Notes: generated by a model not told the origin, from the letters alone. DNA of 64,000 bases from Membranipora membranacea (GCA_914767715.1 OU612075.1:7068001-7132000), one strand, 5' to 3'; numbered from the stretch's first letter, positions 26,001-37,220 are shown. Program-made: numbers and translations.

Positions 26001-27816
26001 CTGGTTAAAGAATTGAAAGAAGCTGAAGCAGGCTTTTGGAGGTGAGAAGTCAACATAATTTGCAAAAAAATTTTGGGGCAATTTCTGGTCATTTAAGGCA
26101 CCCTGGAGTTTTGTAAGCATTTTCAAGCATTTTGCAAATTTTTGTAAGCATTTGGGAAAAATTAGGTTGGCAAGTCTGCTTACTACCCCCATCATTCAAT
26201 GGCCACTCAGGATTTATCTTTGCAGGCTTGTATGGGTGATGTTGAGGTGAAAATTAACCCATATGAGATAACTTGAAAGATGAGTGTTTACATAATTTGG
26301 TTATGTTGCATTGGTCGAGCATATTGAAATAATGTAAAATTTATCATATCACATTACTCAAGCGGTAAGCGTATTTTTGGCCTCAAAGAATCATGCGTAG
26401 TAAATGTACCGTTCACAGATAGTATAGGAGATGGATAGGGGAGCAGAAGCCAATGAGTGAGTTATGCAACTATGTGCTGTCTTAGCAATATCTGGCCTTT
26501 GATCTGATGGGATCAGTTATGTAAGAATGGCATGCTTTAGCAAGTGACAGGAGGAAGCCCCATACCACTATCTAGCTAAAAGCTCATTGCATAGAATCTG
26601 AGGTTAAACCGGCAGCATTAATCTTAACAGTCCTGGTTTTGTTTAAATATTAAATTAGATTTGAAGACAATGCTGACCTATCAGTTATTTTGCAGTAAAC
26701 AAATGTAGGATGAATTGGTGATCATTCACTAGTAATCTAGGGTCTAGAATATTACATGACAAGATAGTCTGCACCTCCATGACTCTTGACGGCTTTTGAC
26801 CCCCCCCCCCCCCTTTCCTGCCCTTAGATAAGATAGGAGATATAGAAGGAAACAGGCTACGCACACTGACACAAAGACAACTAGCTAGACGACTACGACT
26901 ATCTAACTAGCTGAGGGTGCAAACGGGGAGGGTGGGACACCCTCCCATCCTATCTATAGTGCGTGCAGGGAAGATGGGAGACCCTCTCACTCTCCCTAGT
27001 GCGAAACAACGATGCGCTGAAGCCTTTTACCTGAGGTTGATGCCAAAGTAGATGTGGACTTTGTCAACCTGCTTTGGCGTCCAAGGTCGACTGGTTCTAG
27101 ATCTGGGTTAGGATTTCTCTTCCAGAATCCTTTTGGGACCAAACAAAAGAACTAGGAATAATAACTGCACTTCAAAGCTCCACGTCTACAGATTATTGTG
27201 GCCAATACTACAAATATCTACAAAAATGATCTTAAGCGACATGGCCAAGAGTTAAAAAACGTATTTTTCCTTACCCTCCCATCGCACCTGCCCTCCTGCA
27301 TCACCATCACCTAGCCCCAACCGATACCTGCATATACTATGACTGCATCGCATATTTATAAATGATTCTGACGCAAAAAATTGTTCACCTTAGATCGCCT
27401 TGTCCATATGGTTCTCAATTCAAAACCAAAATATTGTGATGTTGACCTATCTGAAGCACTTAACATTTCCTCACACCACCCACTCCCCCCCCCTCCACTA
27501 CGTCATGAGCATGTTCAATCACATTTGAACATCTTTTTGTTTTCTTGCAAGTTTTCTTGAAGTCTTAGAATAATTTCTAAAATTGTGTATCCGAATCAGA
27601 ATCTTGGCCAGCAGATATTGATAATGGTTTATCATTCACCCCATATAATACTGGTATAATATATCTCAGCCCCGTACGGGTAACAAGTGTCAAGGTCGAA
27701 TAGATTCATGTTAGCTTACCGGAAACTGATCTGAAGCTGCTGGAATAAATTAGAGCGACTCCTGCGATCACCGACACAAGTAGAAGCGCCAGTAAGCATT
27801 TTCCTGTACGCCTCAT
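17002..27816 (-). CDS. DUF229-family alkaline-phosphatase-like membrane protein
   Basis: Exons in transcript order: 27720-27816, 27031-27129, 24578-24711, 23974-24063, 23061-23329, 22835-22877, 22482-22707, 21355-21573, 20609-20835, 20293-20362, 19423-19683, 18730-18896, 18060-18180, 17002-17444; 821 residues. The 22835-22877 exon rests on phase and a weak donor. A short basic N terminus and one hydrophobic helix (about 7-24) predict a type II membrane protein, followed by a Ser/Thr/Lys-rich stem to about 135. Family marks: C-x2-P-x2-NPWDSNIMKFV with paired Cys, NTFPN at about 375, PTDYY at 469, FENTLLIFGSDHG at 581-593, TTPFDMY at 642-648. Catalytic positions differ from the family as I recall it: the nucleophile site reads D346-G347 where D-S is usual, SHGN replaces SHDD at 554-557, and Y648 stands where His is common. 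Family function is poorly known; this copy may be non-catalytic. Confidence 0.85.
17512..17615. mobile_element. Foldback MITE family A, copy 2
   Basis: GCTCAGATGGCGGCAAGTG at the left is inverted as CACTTCCAACTGTCTGAGC at the right; the inner arms TTACATTATCAATCA and TGATTGATAATGTAA are perfect. Located in an intron of the DUF229-family gene. Confidence 0.7.
17985..18025. repeat. Fragment related to the GCATTGTGGG repeat
   Basis: GGGATTTCCAG followed by GTGCATTGTGGGATA matches the right ends of the repeats at 7966-8060 and 13424-13549. Only one end is seen here. Confidence 0.35.
19795..20141. mobile_element. Non-autonomous hAT element with perfect 8-bp duplication
   Basis: The element starts CAGGGGTGCCCAACG and ends CGTTGGGCAGCCCTA, an inverted pair matching at 13 of 15 positions. 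GTATAGAA flanks it exactly at 19787-19794 and 20142-20149. GGGGGCCGCA subterminal repeats occur near both ends, as in many hAT elements. At 347 bp it is too short for a transposase. It sits in a DUF229-gene intron, inside an AATATAGA-type simple repeat. Confidence 0.85.
20142..20290. repeat. AATATAGA-type simple repeat
   Basis: An AT-rich array of variants of AATATAGA, with a few more copies left of the hAT element at 19740-19794. The hAT insertion appears to have split the array. Confidence 0.5.
21081..21119. repeat. Hairpin with CTAGGGGAG arms
   Basis: TTCTAGGGGAG is inverted as CTCCCCTAGAA with a short G/A-rich loop. It lies in an intron; no direct repeats were found beside it. Confidence 0.4.
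23753..23900. repeat. TIR element with TATCTCTG ends, copy 1
   Basis: TATCTCTGAATG at the left is inverted as CGATCAGAGATA at the right, with AGTGAATTAATTTA just inside the left end. A second copy with the same subterminal sequence lies at 38441-38567. It is in a DUF229-gene intron. Confidence 0.6.
24889..26178. mobile_element. hAT-like element, 1290 bp, perfect 8-bp duplication
   Basis: Ends CATACTTGCCAACCT and AGGTTGGCAAGTCTG form a 15-bp inverted repeat with one mismatch. CTTACTAC flanks both sides exactly (24881-24888 and 26179-26186). CA...TG ends with 8-bp duplications fit the hAT superfamily. No transposase is readable; the overlapping frames at 25874-26195 are short and unrecognised. 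It occupies much of the second intron of the DUF229-family gene. Confidence 0.8.
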
Positions 27817-29079
27817 TGTCTTCTCGGACTAACTGGTTAGGCTAAAAAATTACCATTGATGGTAATATAAACCCTGTACCTATATCCTCTATATATGTTA
27901 ATGTCTATTGCGCAGAGCAGGGAGCTCACGGGAAATTGCCTGCCCAAATACATAGTGTGTATGTAAAGGCTGTTCCAGAAACTGGTATCATTATATTAAA
28001 ACAGACCAATGAAAGGCCCCAGCAGAACACAAAACTGCAGGCAAGCTGAAGTCAGTGCCACCAATAGAGAGATAAACTTTATGTCTATGGATATATCAAA
28101 TCACGCATAGTCTGAAACTAACCTATGACCTCTGAAGTTGAAAACTTGTATAATGTTCCCCTGAAAAATTTATTCATGGCAATAAATGGATAAAATTGTA
28201 CATGTCAGCTATCACTCAATTTGTTGTGGATTATTATTCTTGAAAAATTTAGTGCTGACAACCTGTAAAATGATGTTGCTCCTTGATGTTGCTATCCGTT
28301 TGTGGATGACTATTCCTCAATCCATTCTGCTCTTAGAATGTAGGCTTATAAAACTTGTCTTGTCTCTAGTGCTGCAATAGGGTAATGGGATGTCAATTTT
28401 TTTTTAAATTTATTTGAACCCCTTATGGAAGGTGAAACATTGTGTTCGTCTCATAATAGCCATCATTTCAATTTTAAAACTGCTCCTACCCCCACAACCC
28501 ACTACAAATATATTAAAAACCGGCACGCAAAAAATATTTACTCCACGTGTAATAAATTGTGTAGATAATTCTTAGAGCTTTATAATTGAATACCGGCAAG
28601 TTTCTGGAATCCAAACCCCTAAACACAATATTTAATTAGATTTAATTTAATGTAACTTGTTATATGGGTGACGTTATCTGTCCCGGTTCCTCTTCTGTTA
28701 CTAGGCAGACAAATTGATATTATTACGATGTGAAAGGCAAACCATTGAAAAAAGAAGTGATGCGCAAATTTTATACTATGGACCAAATCCGAAACTAGAA
28801 TGAGAAATTTTGAGTGCCCAATACAGAGGCAACAAACCTTGTGCAAAATTTCCATTGTAAAAACCAATATACACAATCAAACATGACAATACTTCAATGA
28901 TGCAGATTTCAGGGGACTGAGGTTAGCCAAAGACAAAACATGTCTATGGGTCTGGAAGTAAATCTGCTGGTGCAAACCCATACACGTCTGAAGGAAATTG
29001 GAATAGCCAATCACTATGGTTCCATGCTTCGATTTTGTGGTTCACTCCAATTTTGAATGGTTAGAATCCAGTGGATTTT

Positions 29080-29197
29080 AACCATTCCCATGATGGGAAA
29101 AACATGGAACATGGGACTTGAACCCCATCCCCCCATGTTTATTCCCTTTGATGGCATTGTGTGCAAGCGCGCTAACCATTCAGCCACGCCCACCAAT
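29080..29197 (-). mobile_element. tRNA-derived SINE
   Basis: On the minus strand a polymerase III A box, TGGCTGAATGG (29176-29186), is followed 52 bp later by a B box, GGTTCAAGTCC (29114-29124). The A-box side also reads GTTAGCGCGC, as in tRNA D-arm regions. The sequence cannot fold into a full cloverleaf with an anticodon arm that I can identify, and it runs on beyond the B box, so a SINE head is more likely than a functional tRNA gene. Confidence 0.65.
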
Positions 29198-29957
29198 TAA
29201 AAAATCAGTTGAATAAACACGGTATGGATATTCGAATCCAAAAAGTCATTCGTCACAATCTGAATTTTATTTTAATGCCATTACCATGGGGCGATTACTC
29301 CCGAAATCCTTACAAAATCCAACCTTGGAAACATAGTGAATGAGATTTTTTAATTCATCAATCAATCCTGTTTGTGAGGTTTACATTTAACATTTGTTTA
29401 TTGGATTAAGTATCACCAAACCACACCAATGACTGACTCAGATTCAGGGCAATCAATCAAAGGACTGGTCGTTTTAGAACTCCCACAATTCAATAGACAG
29501 TGGTCACATGACTTCCTTGTGGCCAACAGCATGGTAAACTATGTAGGAGTTGTCATAGCTTTGTATAAGGCTAGACAGCCCTGAAATTTGGAAATGCGAT
29601 GGGATACTTGATACTTGTTTTGGAATGATTTCAGTCTAAAAAATAACTTTAGGAAAGTTTGATTTTATTTGCCATTTCTCTTTTGACATTTATACCTTAC
29701 AAATAACTCGTTGTCATCATCACCTACAGAATAAGACGTGATACAAGAGAATGCCATGCTACCAAGTATTAAAGCTGAAAAACCTGAAAAACAGGAAAGT
29801 GAATTATTTGACGTCTTACCTTAAAGTGTTTTTATGTCTTTACAGGTGTGAAGTTCTATACCAAACTGAAACAACCGAGGATAGAACCCAAATAATACAT
29901 CATCTGAGGCACGGTACCTAGATGCAATAGACGTTTTCAACAACAAATAGGATTTTC

Positions 29958-30028
29958 TGTTGAATCGATGTTGACAGATGTTGAATCGATGTTGAATCGA
30001 TGTTGAAAGATGTTAAATCGATGTTAAA
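29958..30028. repeat. TGTTGAATCGA tandem repeat
   Basis: About six degenerate copies of an 11-12 bp unit (TGTTGAATCGA, TGTTGACAGA, TGTTAAATCGA) lie head to tail. Confidence 0.6.
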
Positions 30029-32085
30029 AAATGCCCCTTAGCTTCCCGTTACCCTAACCAAGTAATAGAGACTCTTTAACTAATTTATTTGACTAAAATG
30101 CCTAGTCTATGGCTTGGTGTGAACCAAGCAGTTAACATATAGATATTGATGCATAGCATGAGTGCTCAAACTGTTTTTAACCAGTGGGGGTGGTAGATAG
30201 AAGAAGCCACTACGGCCACTGATCATGCATATTGGAAAGCGTAGCTACTGATAACGTGTTGCTGATAAGCCATGCCATTTGAACAATGGATTGAAACATA
30301 TGGCCTCTTTGACACGCTTGTCAAGACAAGCTATGTATATATGCTAAGATGGTGGGATGATTGTCTGTTCAAGACTTGATTAGGCCAAATCTCTGGGCGA
30401 ATCCACGTCTGATATATGTAAACTTTGTGCCATATTAAATTTATTCTGAATCAGGAGAAATTTCCCTCTTGCAGACATTCTTGTACCACATGTCTTTGGT
30501 GATTTTACTATCATGTTTATGTTTTTTGTGTCAAAAGCAGAGAGAATTACTTCAAGAATTCAATTTTATGATCATTATTACACATTTTATTATCCCGTAT
30601 CCGTTACTAAATTCCATTAAGATGAAGTATACTTCAGAAACAACAAACATTTATGATATTCAAAGAAAAAAAACTTGGAGTGATAAAAAAACATCAAATT
30701 TTTCTCAAAAGCTCACTTTCGCCATTCCTCTATTGTTATTTTCTAAACAAAACGAAGTAAGCATTGAAATTATGAATAAATATATAATATATAAAAGTTT
30801 ATTTATTCACATAGAGGATTAAAAAATCTTACAGTTCCAGGTGTGGCCATATGATATACATTATACCACTTTCCTTATTACATATAAGCCTTTTTAGAGT
30901 CAAATCAACTGGATAAGAATTGATAACATCAATTGATACCATTGATGGCAGACTGCTTAATCACTACCTTTATCACCACTACATTCTCATCCATCGATTT
31001 CAGGAGTTGTCGAGTCATCGAAACAGAGTTGGCTCATTGTTGGTAGGTATCAAAGGCTACAGATCCCTAGATGATGCAAGTATATTTCCCGACAGGGACA
31101 AGATCATTTGTTTCATTGAAACCGTTAGGATTCATTAGAATTGAGGGCGGACAACTTCATTCCATGCCCCGATTTTATGCATCGAAACTAGATTGCGAAT
31201 TAAATAATCTGTTGCCTGACGTATAATATGTGATTTTCTTGAGCTCTCACAAAACGAAGAAAGCCCAAAAACCTGAAAAAATCAGAGTACAGTTTGAGGT
31301 GTCTTGAGTAAATGGTCGCAGGTAGTATAAGAAACGTAATTTATGAATTTAGTTTAGATCTGCAGATGGTTGGATATAGCCTAAACCTTCATACCGGTAT
31401 CGAGTCTGGTTGAATTCTCAAAGTGCAATGATGTATTTATTTCCTTAGATCAAGTTTAATGCAAATTGCCTTCATTTCAAGCTGCACTCATTCTACTGCT
31501 ATGCCGCCAGAGGCTTGAGGAGAGAAACTTCAAATTAATCCCAATTTTATCTAATAATAATAGTATTTCCCAGGGCCTCATATATTTTTGCCTGCTCTAA
31601 AAATTACAAAAGCAAATGCCATTGTTTGATTTGTTTGAACAGCAGCCAAAAACAAAAGAGTCAATGCCTGCTTTAAACCATTATCACGCTAGAAAACACG
31701 GAAAGTATAGTATCAACTTACTCATAACCACAAATTATTTAGTACATTATGTATGGTGATAACAATGACTTAATTTATTGTTGTTAGTATGGCAAGTTAG
31801 TAGCTTTTAATCAGATTGACAAGGATAGGGGAGTGTGTTTTGACTTCCTTTTTACTGTGCGTAGGGAGTGCATTCACTTTGACATTATCAGCTTACACTA
31901 CTGCGGACAAGTAGTGCCCTTAACTGCATAAGTGCCTAGTAAGGCACTTTCATCCCTCTCCGCGAAACAGGTTTCTTTGTAAAGAGACTGTTGGCATATA
32001 ATCTCCTGTGGCATCAGTGTCAGAACAGGAGTAGGAAGCTGTTTATTCCACTTAAACAATAGCGACATTGTCACGGTGGGCTACC

Positions 32086-35000
32086 ATGGGTTCATCAGAA
32101 ACTATTACCCTAAGGATCATAGTGGATATAGTCATGGCTGTCATAGGTAAGTAATATGATGCGAGAGGGGGTAAATTATTTCCTAAAGTTCAGCAAAAGA
32201 TCAAAAGACTATTGGCAGGATAGCTTAACGTGCCTCACAACAACAAATGTTATTCGGTTTAGTTCCTTTGCTCTATTCTCTCCTCTGTGGGAAATGATAG
32301 TTACACACCAGGGTGGCGGTGACTGGATCAAATTTTTTGCCAGAACAATCAATCTAGAAGTTCTATCTCTATAGGAATTCAATCTACACCCTATGTTGCA
32401 CCATATGCTTGGCATAGTTTGCGGGAAAACCGATTGCGTCATTGGGCCATCTACAAAAAAGCATGGGTTGATAGCATTAATTAGCAGGCATGTTATTTAC
32501 TACTCAGAGTAATACACTATCATCCTATTCTACTCCATCCAATCGGCCATTTATACCCGATTTGACGCAGTGTTGGTCATAGGGTTATTCAAGCTTACAT
32601 GCGATGGTGGCGACGGCTGTCCTTCCAGCTTGCCAGCCAGATTTTTCCGTTATACCATGGAGTTAGATCAGACATAGCCTTGAATATCAAAAATTTCTTC
32701 GTACTTTTGCTAATGACTTTAGTCCAAGATCCCAACAACTTACACCAAAATTGTTAGGACCAGCAGATTTTTAAATAGTTTTATACCGGTTAGCATTAAG
32801 ACATTCCAACATCATCATTGTGATAGTTAATTGACTTATATTAAATGAATCTAATCTATATGGCCCAAGCCATTTCAAAGTGAATTCTTTTTTTTTCCAG
32901 TATCGCTGCCAGCAATTATCTTGTCGATGGGACGGGTGCCGCCCACCCGAAGAGGGTTCTTTTGTGATGATGAGAGCATCAGCTATCCATATCAAAAGGG
33001 TGACACTGTGAGCGAGAAGTTGATCGCAGGCGTCTGCTTTACATCTACATTTGCTACAGTAAGAATTGTATTATTTTGCCAGCGTTGGAGTTGCCACCCC
33101 GCTACTTCAATGTGTCAGCAGAGAGGTAGGAGTGGGGGTTCAAGGCTGGCAAAGAAAGAATAGATATTCTATCCATTTCAGTCCATATAAATCTATAATT
33201 TACCTGATTAGTTTAACGAATTGCTGGTTGCGATGATCACTGTGGAATTTGTGCTTACATGCACTTTTCCAATTTGGATGTTGTGCTAAAGAGGGAACAA
33301 ATCTATGATCTAAGCTAAACCACGGTGTCCAAACTTAGGGTCACTTTAATTAGTTTAAGTTACATTTTCCCGCTCAATTGGACTTTGCAGAAATCTCTCC
33401 TTGCATAAATAAATTTGCATTGTGGTCCTCTAATTATAGATTCTTAGTTGCGAGATGCTACATTACCAATCAGCAAAGAGATCGCGACTCATATTACGAG
33501 GAAATATCATCCGACGAATTTTCTGCTGTAATGTAAACCCATGTGTTTATATTATTGTCGGATTCTGGTGGCCTGCACAGGTCGGGTCCTTCGCAACAGT
33601 ATGTGAGTAACGTTGTCCCTCCATTGCATTACTGAACCTTCAATATTTAGACTGTTGCATATTGATCAGTAATTTTGCAGGCTTGTATTATCTGATTACA
33701 ACTGTGACAACCTTTCAAACATAGTTTAACTTCTCAAACCATAGACTTAATAATTTATTGTTAAGTCTATGGCTCAAACCTATTTATTGATAGGGCGATG
33801 TGGTCAATAATGAAATGCCAATACCAGCAACATTTGAGCGCTTAAACTTTCTCAAAACACATGCCAAAGCATTGAGATCATTATTTCATAAATATTATAA
33901 TTTTTTAGTCCACGCCATTCCAATATAATATTTTCAAGAATATAACTATTCTTCCATGTCTAAGTACTCATACGACTGCAGCAAGTTAGTGGCATTACAT
34001 TATCAAACACCCATTATCTTAAATCTGAAATTGATAACGTAATGCCACTAACTGTCATTGCAGTTCTCTGAGCACTTAAACTATGCGAGTTTATGTATGT
34101 TAGCTATATCAGCATGTTCGTCATATTTCAGCTTTGACCTACATTAGCAAATTGAGCGTCGGAAGACTACGACCGAATTTCCTTTCTGGCTGTGAACCAA
34201 ACATAACCCTGAGCCGTTGTGTGACGAGAGAATACATCACAAACTTTTCCTGCATCAGAGCAAAGGCTTTCTCTGAAGAGAGCTTCTTGCGGACATCCTT
34301 CCCCTCAGGACACGCCTCTAGCTCAGCTTTTTCAATGATCTACCTTATAGTAAGTTAACAAAGTGTATGCCTGGAGAAGAGCCATAAGCAACTTGTTATG
34401 ATTGAGAAATGTACATAGGTAGATTGTCCACCATGCAGTGCGTGATTTGCTACGAAGACCGTCTGAAACGGGCAATTGAAAGAATAAGTGTCACCAGATC
34501 ATTTAGGTCAACTTATGAATTCCCAAAATTGAGCTGATTAAAGTTGTGCAGTCGGTGAAAAAAAAAAAGCTTTGCATTATTTCCCATAGGAGGTTGAAAA
34601 GGTGCTCAATTTTCTATGACTTGAGTAGGGGTACAATAAAATAATGCTCAATCAAATTATAACCTGTGAACAAAATGGAGCTGTCAGAAAAATTCAGTGC
34701 TTTTTTGCATTTTTTGTTGGCATATTCTATATTCTATGGGTGCCATCAAACTGATTCAACCTGTTTTGAACTGAGGTGCAATAAATCATCATCTTTACAG
34801 TGCTATATACAAGTTAGATTTCCGCAGTTACGCTGGAGTAACCTACTTAAACACCTGCTGCAGTTACTGGCGTTCTCATTCACATGGCTCTGTGGTCTTT
34901 CAAGAATAATAGACTACAAGCACCACAGTACAGATGTATTAGCTGGCTGGCTCATTGGAGGAACCATCGCTATACTATCTGTAAGTCCTACATCCAACAA

Positions 35001-36101
35001 CCATAGCTCGAGTTCCATCGACCTGATCAGGGGATAAACAGTGTCCCGATCAAACTAGTTTTGTCAATCTAGCTTTCTCAGGTTTACAGCTATTGCCTAT
35101 TGATAGCTCGAGTTCCCTAGATGTATTGATCAGGGGGGAAAACAGTGTCCCGGTCAAACTAGTGTTGTCGCTCTAGCTATCAATAGGCAATAGCCGTAAA
35201 CCTGAGAAAGGTCCAACACCTCTATTTATTTCCCAATTGCTTTACATGCAAACTATGTTGACTTGTCACCCCAATAGGCCTGCTTCAGGTTCTTTCAATT
35301 CTTTAGCCATACCACTCAAAATGATGGTATACTTCTGCTCTTCCATATTGGTGACTATGGGTTGAAAATTTGCTGTCATAATTTTTCAGTGGCCCCATAT
35401 GTAAGACCATTGCATTTATCACACATTTCCGGTCTAGTTTTCATTAGCCAAACCGTATGCATTGATATTCCTAAAATGATTTTGCAAAAAGAAATTTCAT
35501 AATTTCATTCAATAAATTTCCATTGCAAATACACCTGAAAATATTAACAGGGTTCAATATCACTGATAGCAGTGCTTTTGAATTGGCTACAGCCTCATTT
35601 GTCATCAGCATACTAATCATTTTATTTTGGAGGATGGGTGCAACAAGTTCACCTTCACCCAATTACAGGTGTATTACCAAAGCACAGCTGTTTTGTGATA
35701 AGAATGAAGATAAATTTTGGAAGTTGTCTGACTCCACATCAAGAGGAGTACAACTTCTACTCTTGGTATTTTTTCAGTTGCTCAATTTATTCTCAGACTT
35801 ACAGGGCAACACTTGATTATGATCAAAAAACTTATCCAGATTGATTGCCATGAAGCATACATTCTTTTTTTTTCAGGTGATATACATAGTTGATAATTTC
35901 AAAGACCCGTATATAATCAACAAAGGGAGGAAAAGATCTCAGTCATGCGAATATATCGAGCCCGTCCCCTATGCTACTGGGGCGGATGTTAGGGCAAGTT
36001 TGATACAAATTTCCAGAAAAGGAGTTGTCCCCTCGCCAATAACAAGCCGTGTTAGTAGAGGGGGCAGCTCCAACGCTGACTTGCACATGGCCCATGCTTG
36101 A
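32086..36101 (+). CDS. Phospholipid phosphatase (LPP/PAP2), 6 exons
   Basis: Exons 32086-32146, 32901-33058, 33440-33602, 34132-34349, 34801-34980, 35877-36101 join in phase to 334 residues. The family dephosphorylates lipid phosphates such as phosphatidate, lysophosphatidate and sphingosine-1-phosphate at the outer face of membranes. All three catalytic motifs are present: K134-x6-R141-P142 (KLSVGRLRP), P185-SGH188, and S234-R235-x5-H241-x3-D245. Several hydrophobic segments fit a six-pass membrane protein, and NIT and NFS between motifs 1 and 2 are possible glycosylation sites on the extracellular loop. Exon 3 is the least certain: its phase is right and it carries the expected ...GSF...SLT bridge into motif 1, but that bridge is a few residues shorter than usual. 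The C-terminal tail (about 65 residues after the last helix) is Ser/Arg-rich. AATAAA at 36303 may be the polyadenylation signal. Confidence 0.93.
33740..33771. mobile_element. Micro-palindrome element, copy 3, 32 bp
   Basis: CATAGACTTAA and TTAAGTCTATG flank a 10-bp A/T centre. The adjoining 8-mers are TCTCAAAC (33732-33739) and GCTCAAAC (33772-33779), matching 7 of 8. It lies in an intron of the phosphatase gene. Confidence 0.7.
33795..33850. repeat. Dispersed repeat D, copy 2
   Basis: TGTGGTCAATAATGAAATGC, then CCAATACCAGCAACA, then GAGCGCTTAAACT correspond to the segment at 4455-4520. Borders uncertain. Confidence 0.4.
33966..34073. mobile_element. Foldback MITE family A, copy 3
   Basis: GTTAGTGGCATTACATTATC at the left is inverted as GATAACGTAATGCCACTAAC at the right. 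The outer ends (ACTCATACGACTGCAGCAAG and CTCTGAGC) are more diverged than in copies 1 and 2. It lies just upstream of exon 4 of the phosphatase gene. Confidence 0.65.
35004..35212. repeat. Composite direct and inverted repeat
   Basis: A segment beginning ATAGCTCGAGTTCC and containing ACAGTGTCCCGATCAAACTA is repeated directly from about 35104. In addition CTTTCTCAGGTTTACAG with GCCTATTGATAGCT (35073-35109) is inverted at the right end as AGCTATCAATAGGC ... GTAAACCTGAGAAAG. It begins some 20 bp after exon 5 of the phosphatase gene. Confidence 0.65.
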
Positions 36102-36780
36102 TACAGGGAGGGTGGGATATCGCTGACTAAGGTTGTGCAAAATGGTGCCTAAAGTTAGAATCAAAACAATTATCTGTATGTATATTATGGTGCAAATATT
36201 TTATCGGCAGACTGAGTTGAGACTGATTGCTTGACAATAGTCATCTTTTGGTTGTGATTTGGTTCAATTTATTTTTCTTTCTACAATAGGATGTGAAAAA
36301 GTAATAAAACTATCTCATTATAAATAATCAACTCATCAGATCATGGAAAAACAGATAACAACAATTACAAACATATAATTACAAACAACAAATATGCCTA
36401 CTCGTGAACTTCAACAATTTGCAAAAGGAAATTATAACATCATTCATAGAATACAGGCCTACCTCGATACAGCTCTGACAATCTGGCTATTTAGTCCTAA
36501 GTGTTCCAACTCATGCTATCAGTATGAATGACAATCATAATATTTTCCCTACAAATTTACGTGTGAATGGGCAAACCTGATGCAAGACATTTTTTTTTTA
36601 CGGCGGACATTAAATTAAGGCAGGACAAGACAAGGATTAAATATAAGCTACAAGCAGATGATAATTGAGACTCTTCTCTTGGATGTATGCCCGGCCTGGT
36701 GGCTGTCGGATGAGGAGGATGGGGGCAAGATTTAAGGGGGCTCTAAACTAGGATGTACGCTTCTTCAATTTTTGGCACAA

Positions 36781-36812
36781 AGCCTGTCTTTAAAAGCATG
36801 CCAAGACAGGCT
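36781..36812. repeat. Short hairpin related to family B
   Basis: AGCCTGTCTT and AAGACAGGCT flank a short spacer. The arms match the outer ends of the family B hairpins, so this may be a TIR-only derivative. Confidence 0.45.
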
Positions 36813-37199
36813 TGGTATAATGGTGGGATTAAACGATGGCAGATACTATATTGAAAGGGTATTAAGGGTGCTATTGGGAAGCCTGCACTGTTACAATAGA
36901 TTGGGTAATAGGTGAATGAAAATACAAAAACTGCGTTCGAGAGTTTTCTCCATAATTTCCTTGTCAGTGAAAGTTTGTGTAAATTCTCTCTAGTCTCACC
37001 AGGGTGAATGGCGAGACTAACCCTGGTCTCACCAGTGTTGTCTGTAGCATATTTAAGAAGATCATCATTCATCCTCCGTCATCATTGACAAGAGAAGACT
37101 TATAATATGAGAAGCTCAAGCTACAGTTCTGATATTGTGAATAAAAAGTCATACTTTCCAGTTTATTTCCACAATTTCTATGTCGTTGTAAGTTTGAGA

Positions 37200-37220
37200 C
37201 ATAGACTTATTAAGTCTATG
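37200..37220. mobile_element. Micro-palindrome element, copy 4, 21 bp, perfect duplication
   Basis: The whole element is two 10-base arms, CATAGACTTA and TAAGTCTATG, around a single T. Both sides carry GTTTGAGA exactly (37192-37199 and 37221-37228). It is the clearest member of the family. Confidence 0.75.

Larger units (their letters stand above)
27817..32085. other. Gene-poor intergenic region
   Basis: This region separates the divergent DUF229-family and phospholipid phosphatase genes, so both promoters should lie here. I see no supported coding exon. The frame at 30469-30822 is AT-rich, lacks domain signals and is probably chance. The region holds a tRNA-derived SINE near 29100 and a short TGTTGAATCGA tandem array near 29970. 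Confidence 0.4.

Noticed and set aside
25874-26195. Minus-strand frames inside the 24889-26178 element, considered as transposase
   Set aside because: Too short (about 75 residues), no DDE or hAT dimerisation features recognised.
29014-29196. 60-residue minus-strand open frame
   Set aside because: It is simply the translation of the tRNA-derived SINE (A and B boxes lie inside it).
29080-29197. Functional tRNA gene
   Set aside because: A and B boxes are present but no convincing anticodon stem or acceptor stem could be paired by eye.
30469-30822. 117-residue plus-strand open frame
   Set aside because: Very AT-rich, Lys/Ile/Asn-rich composition, no domain, signal peptide cleavage pattern or splice partners; consistent with chance in low-GC DNA.
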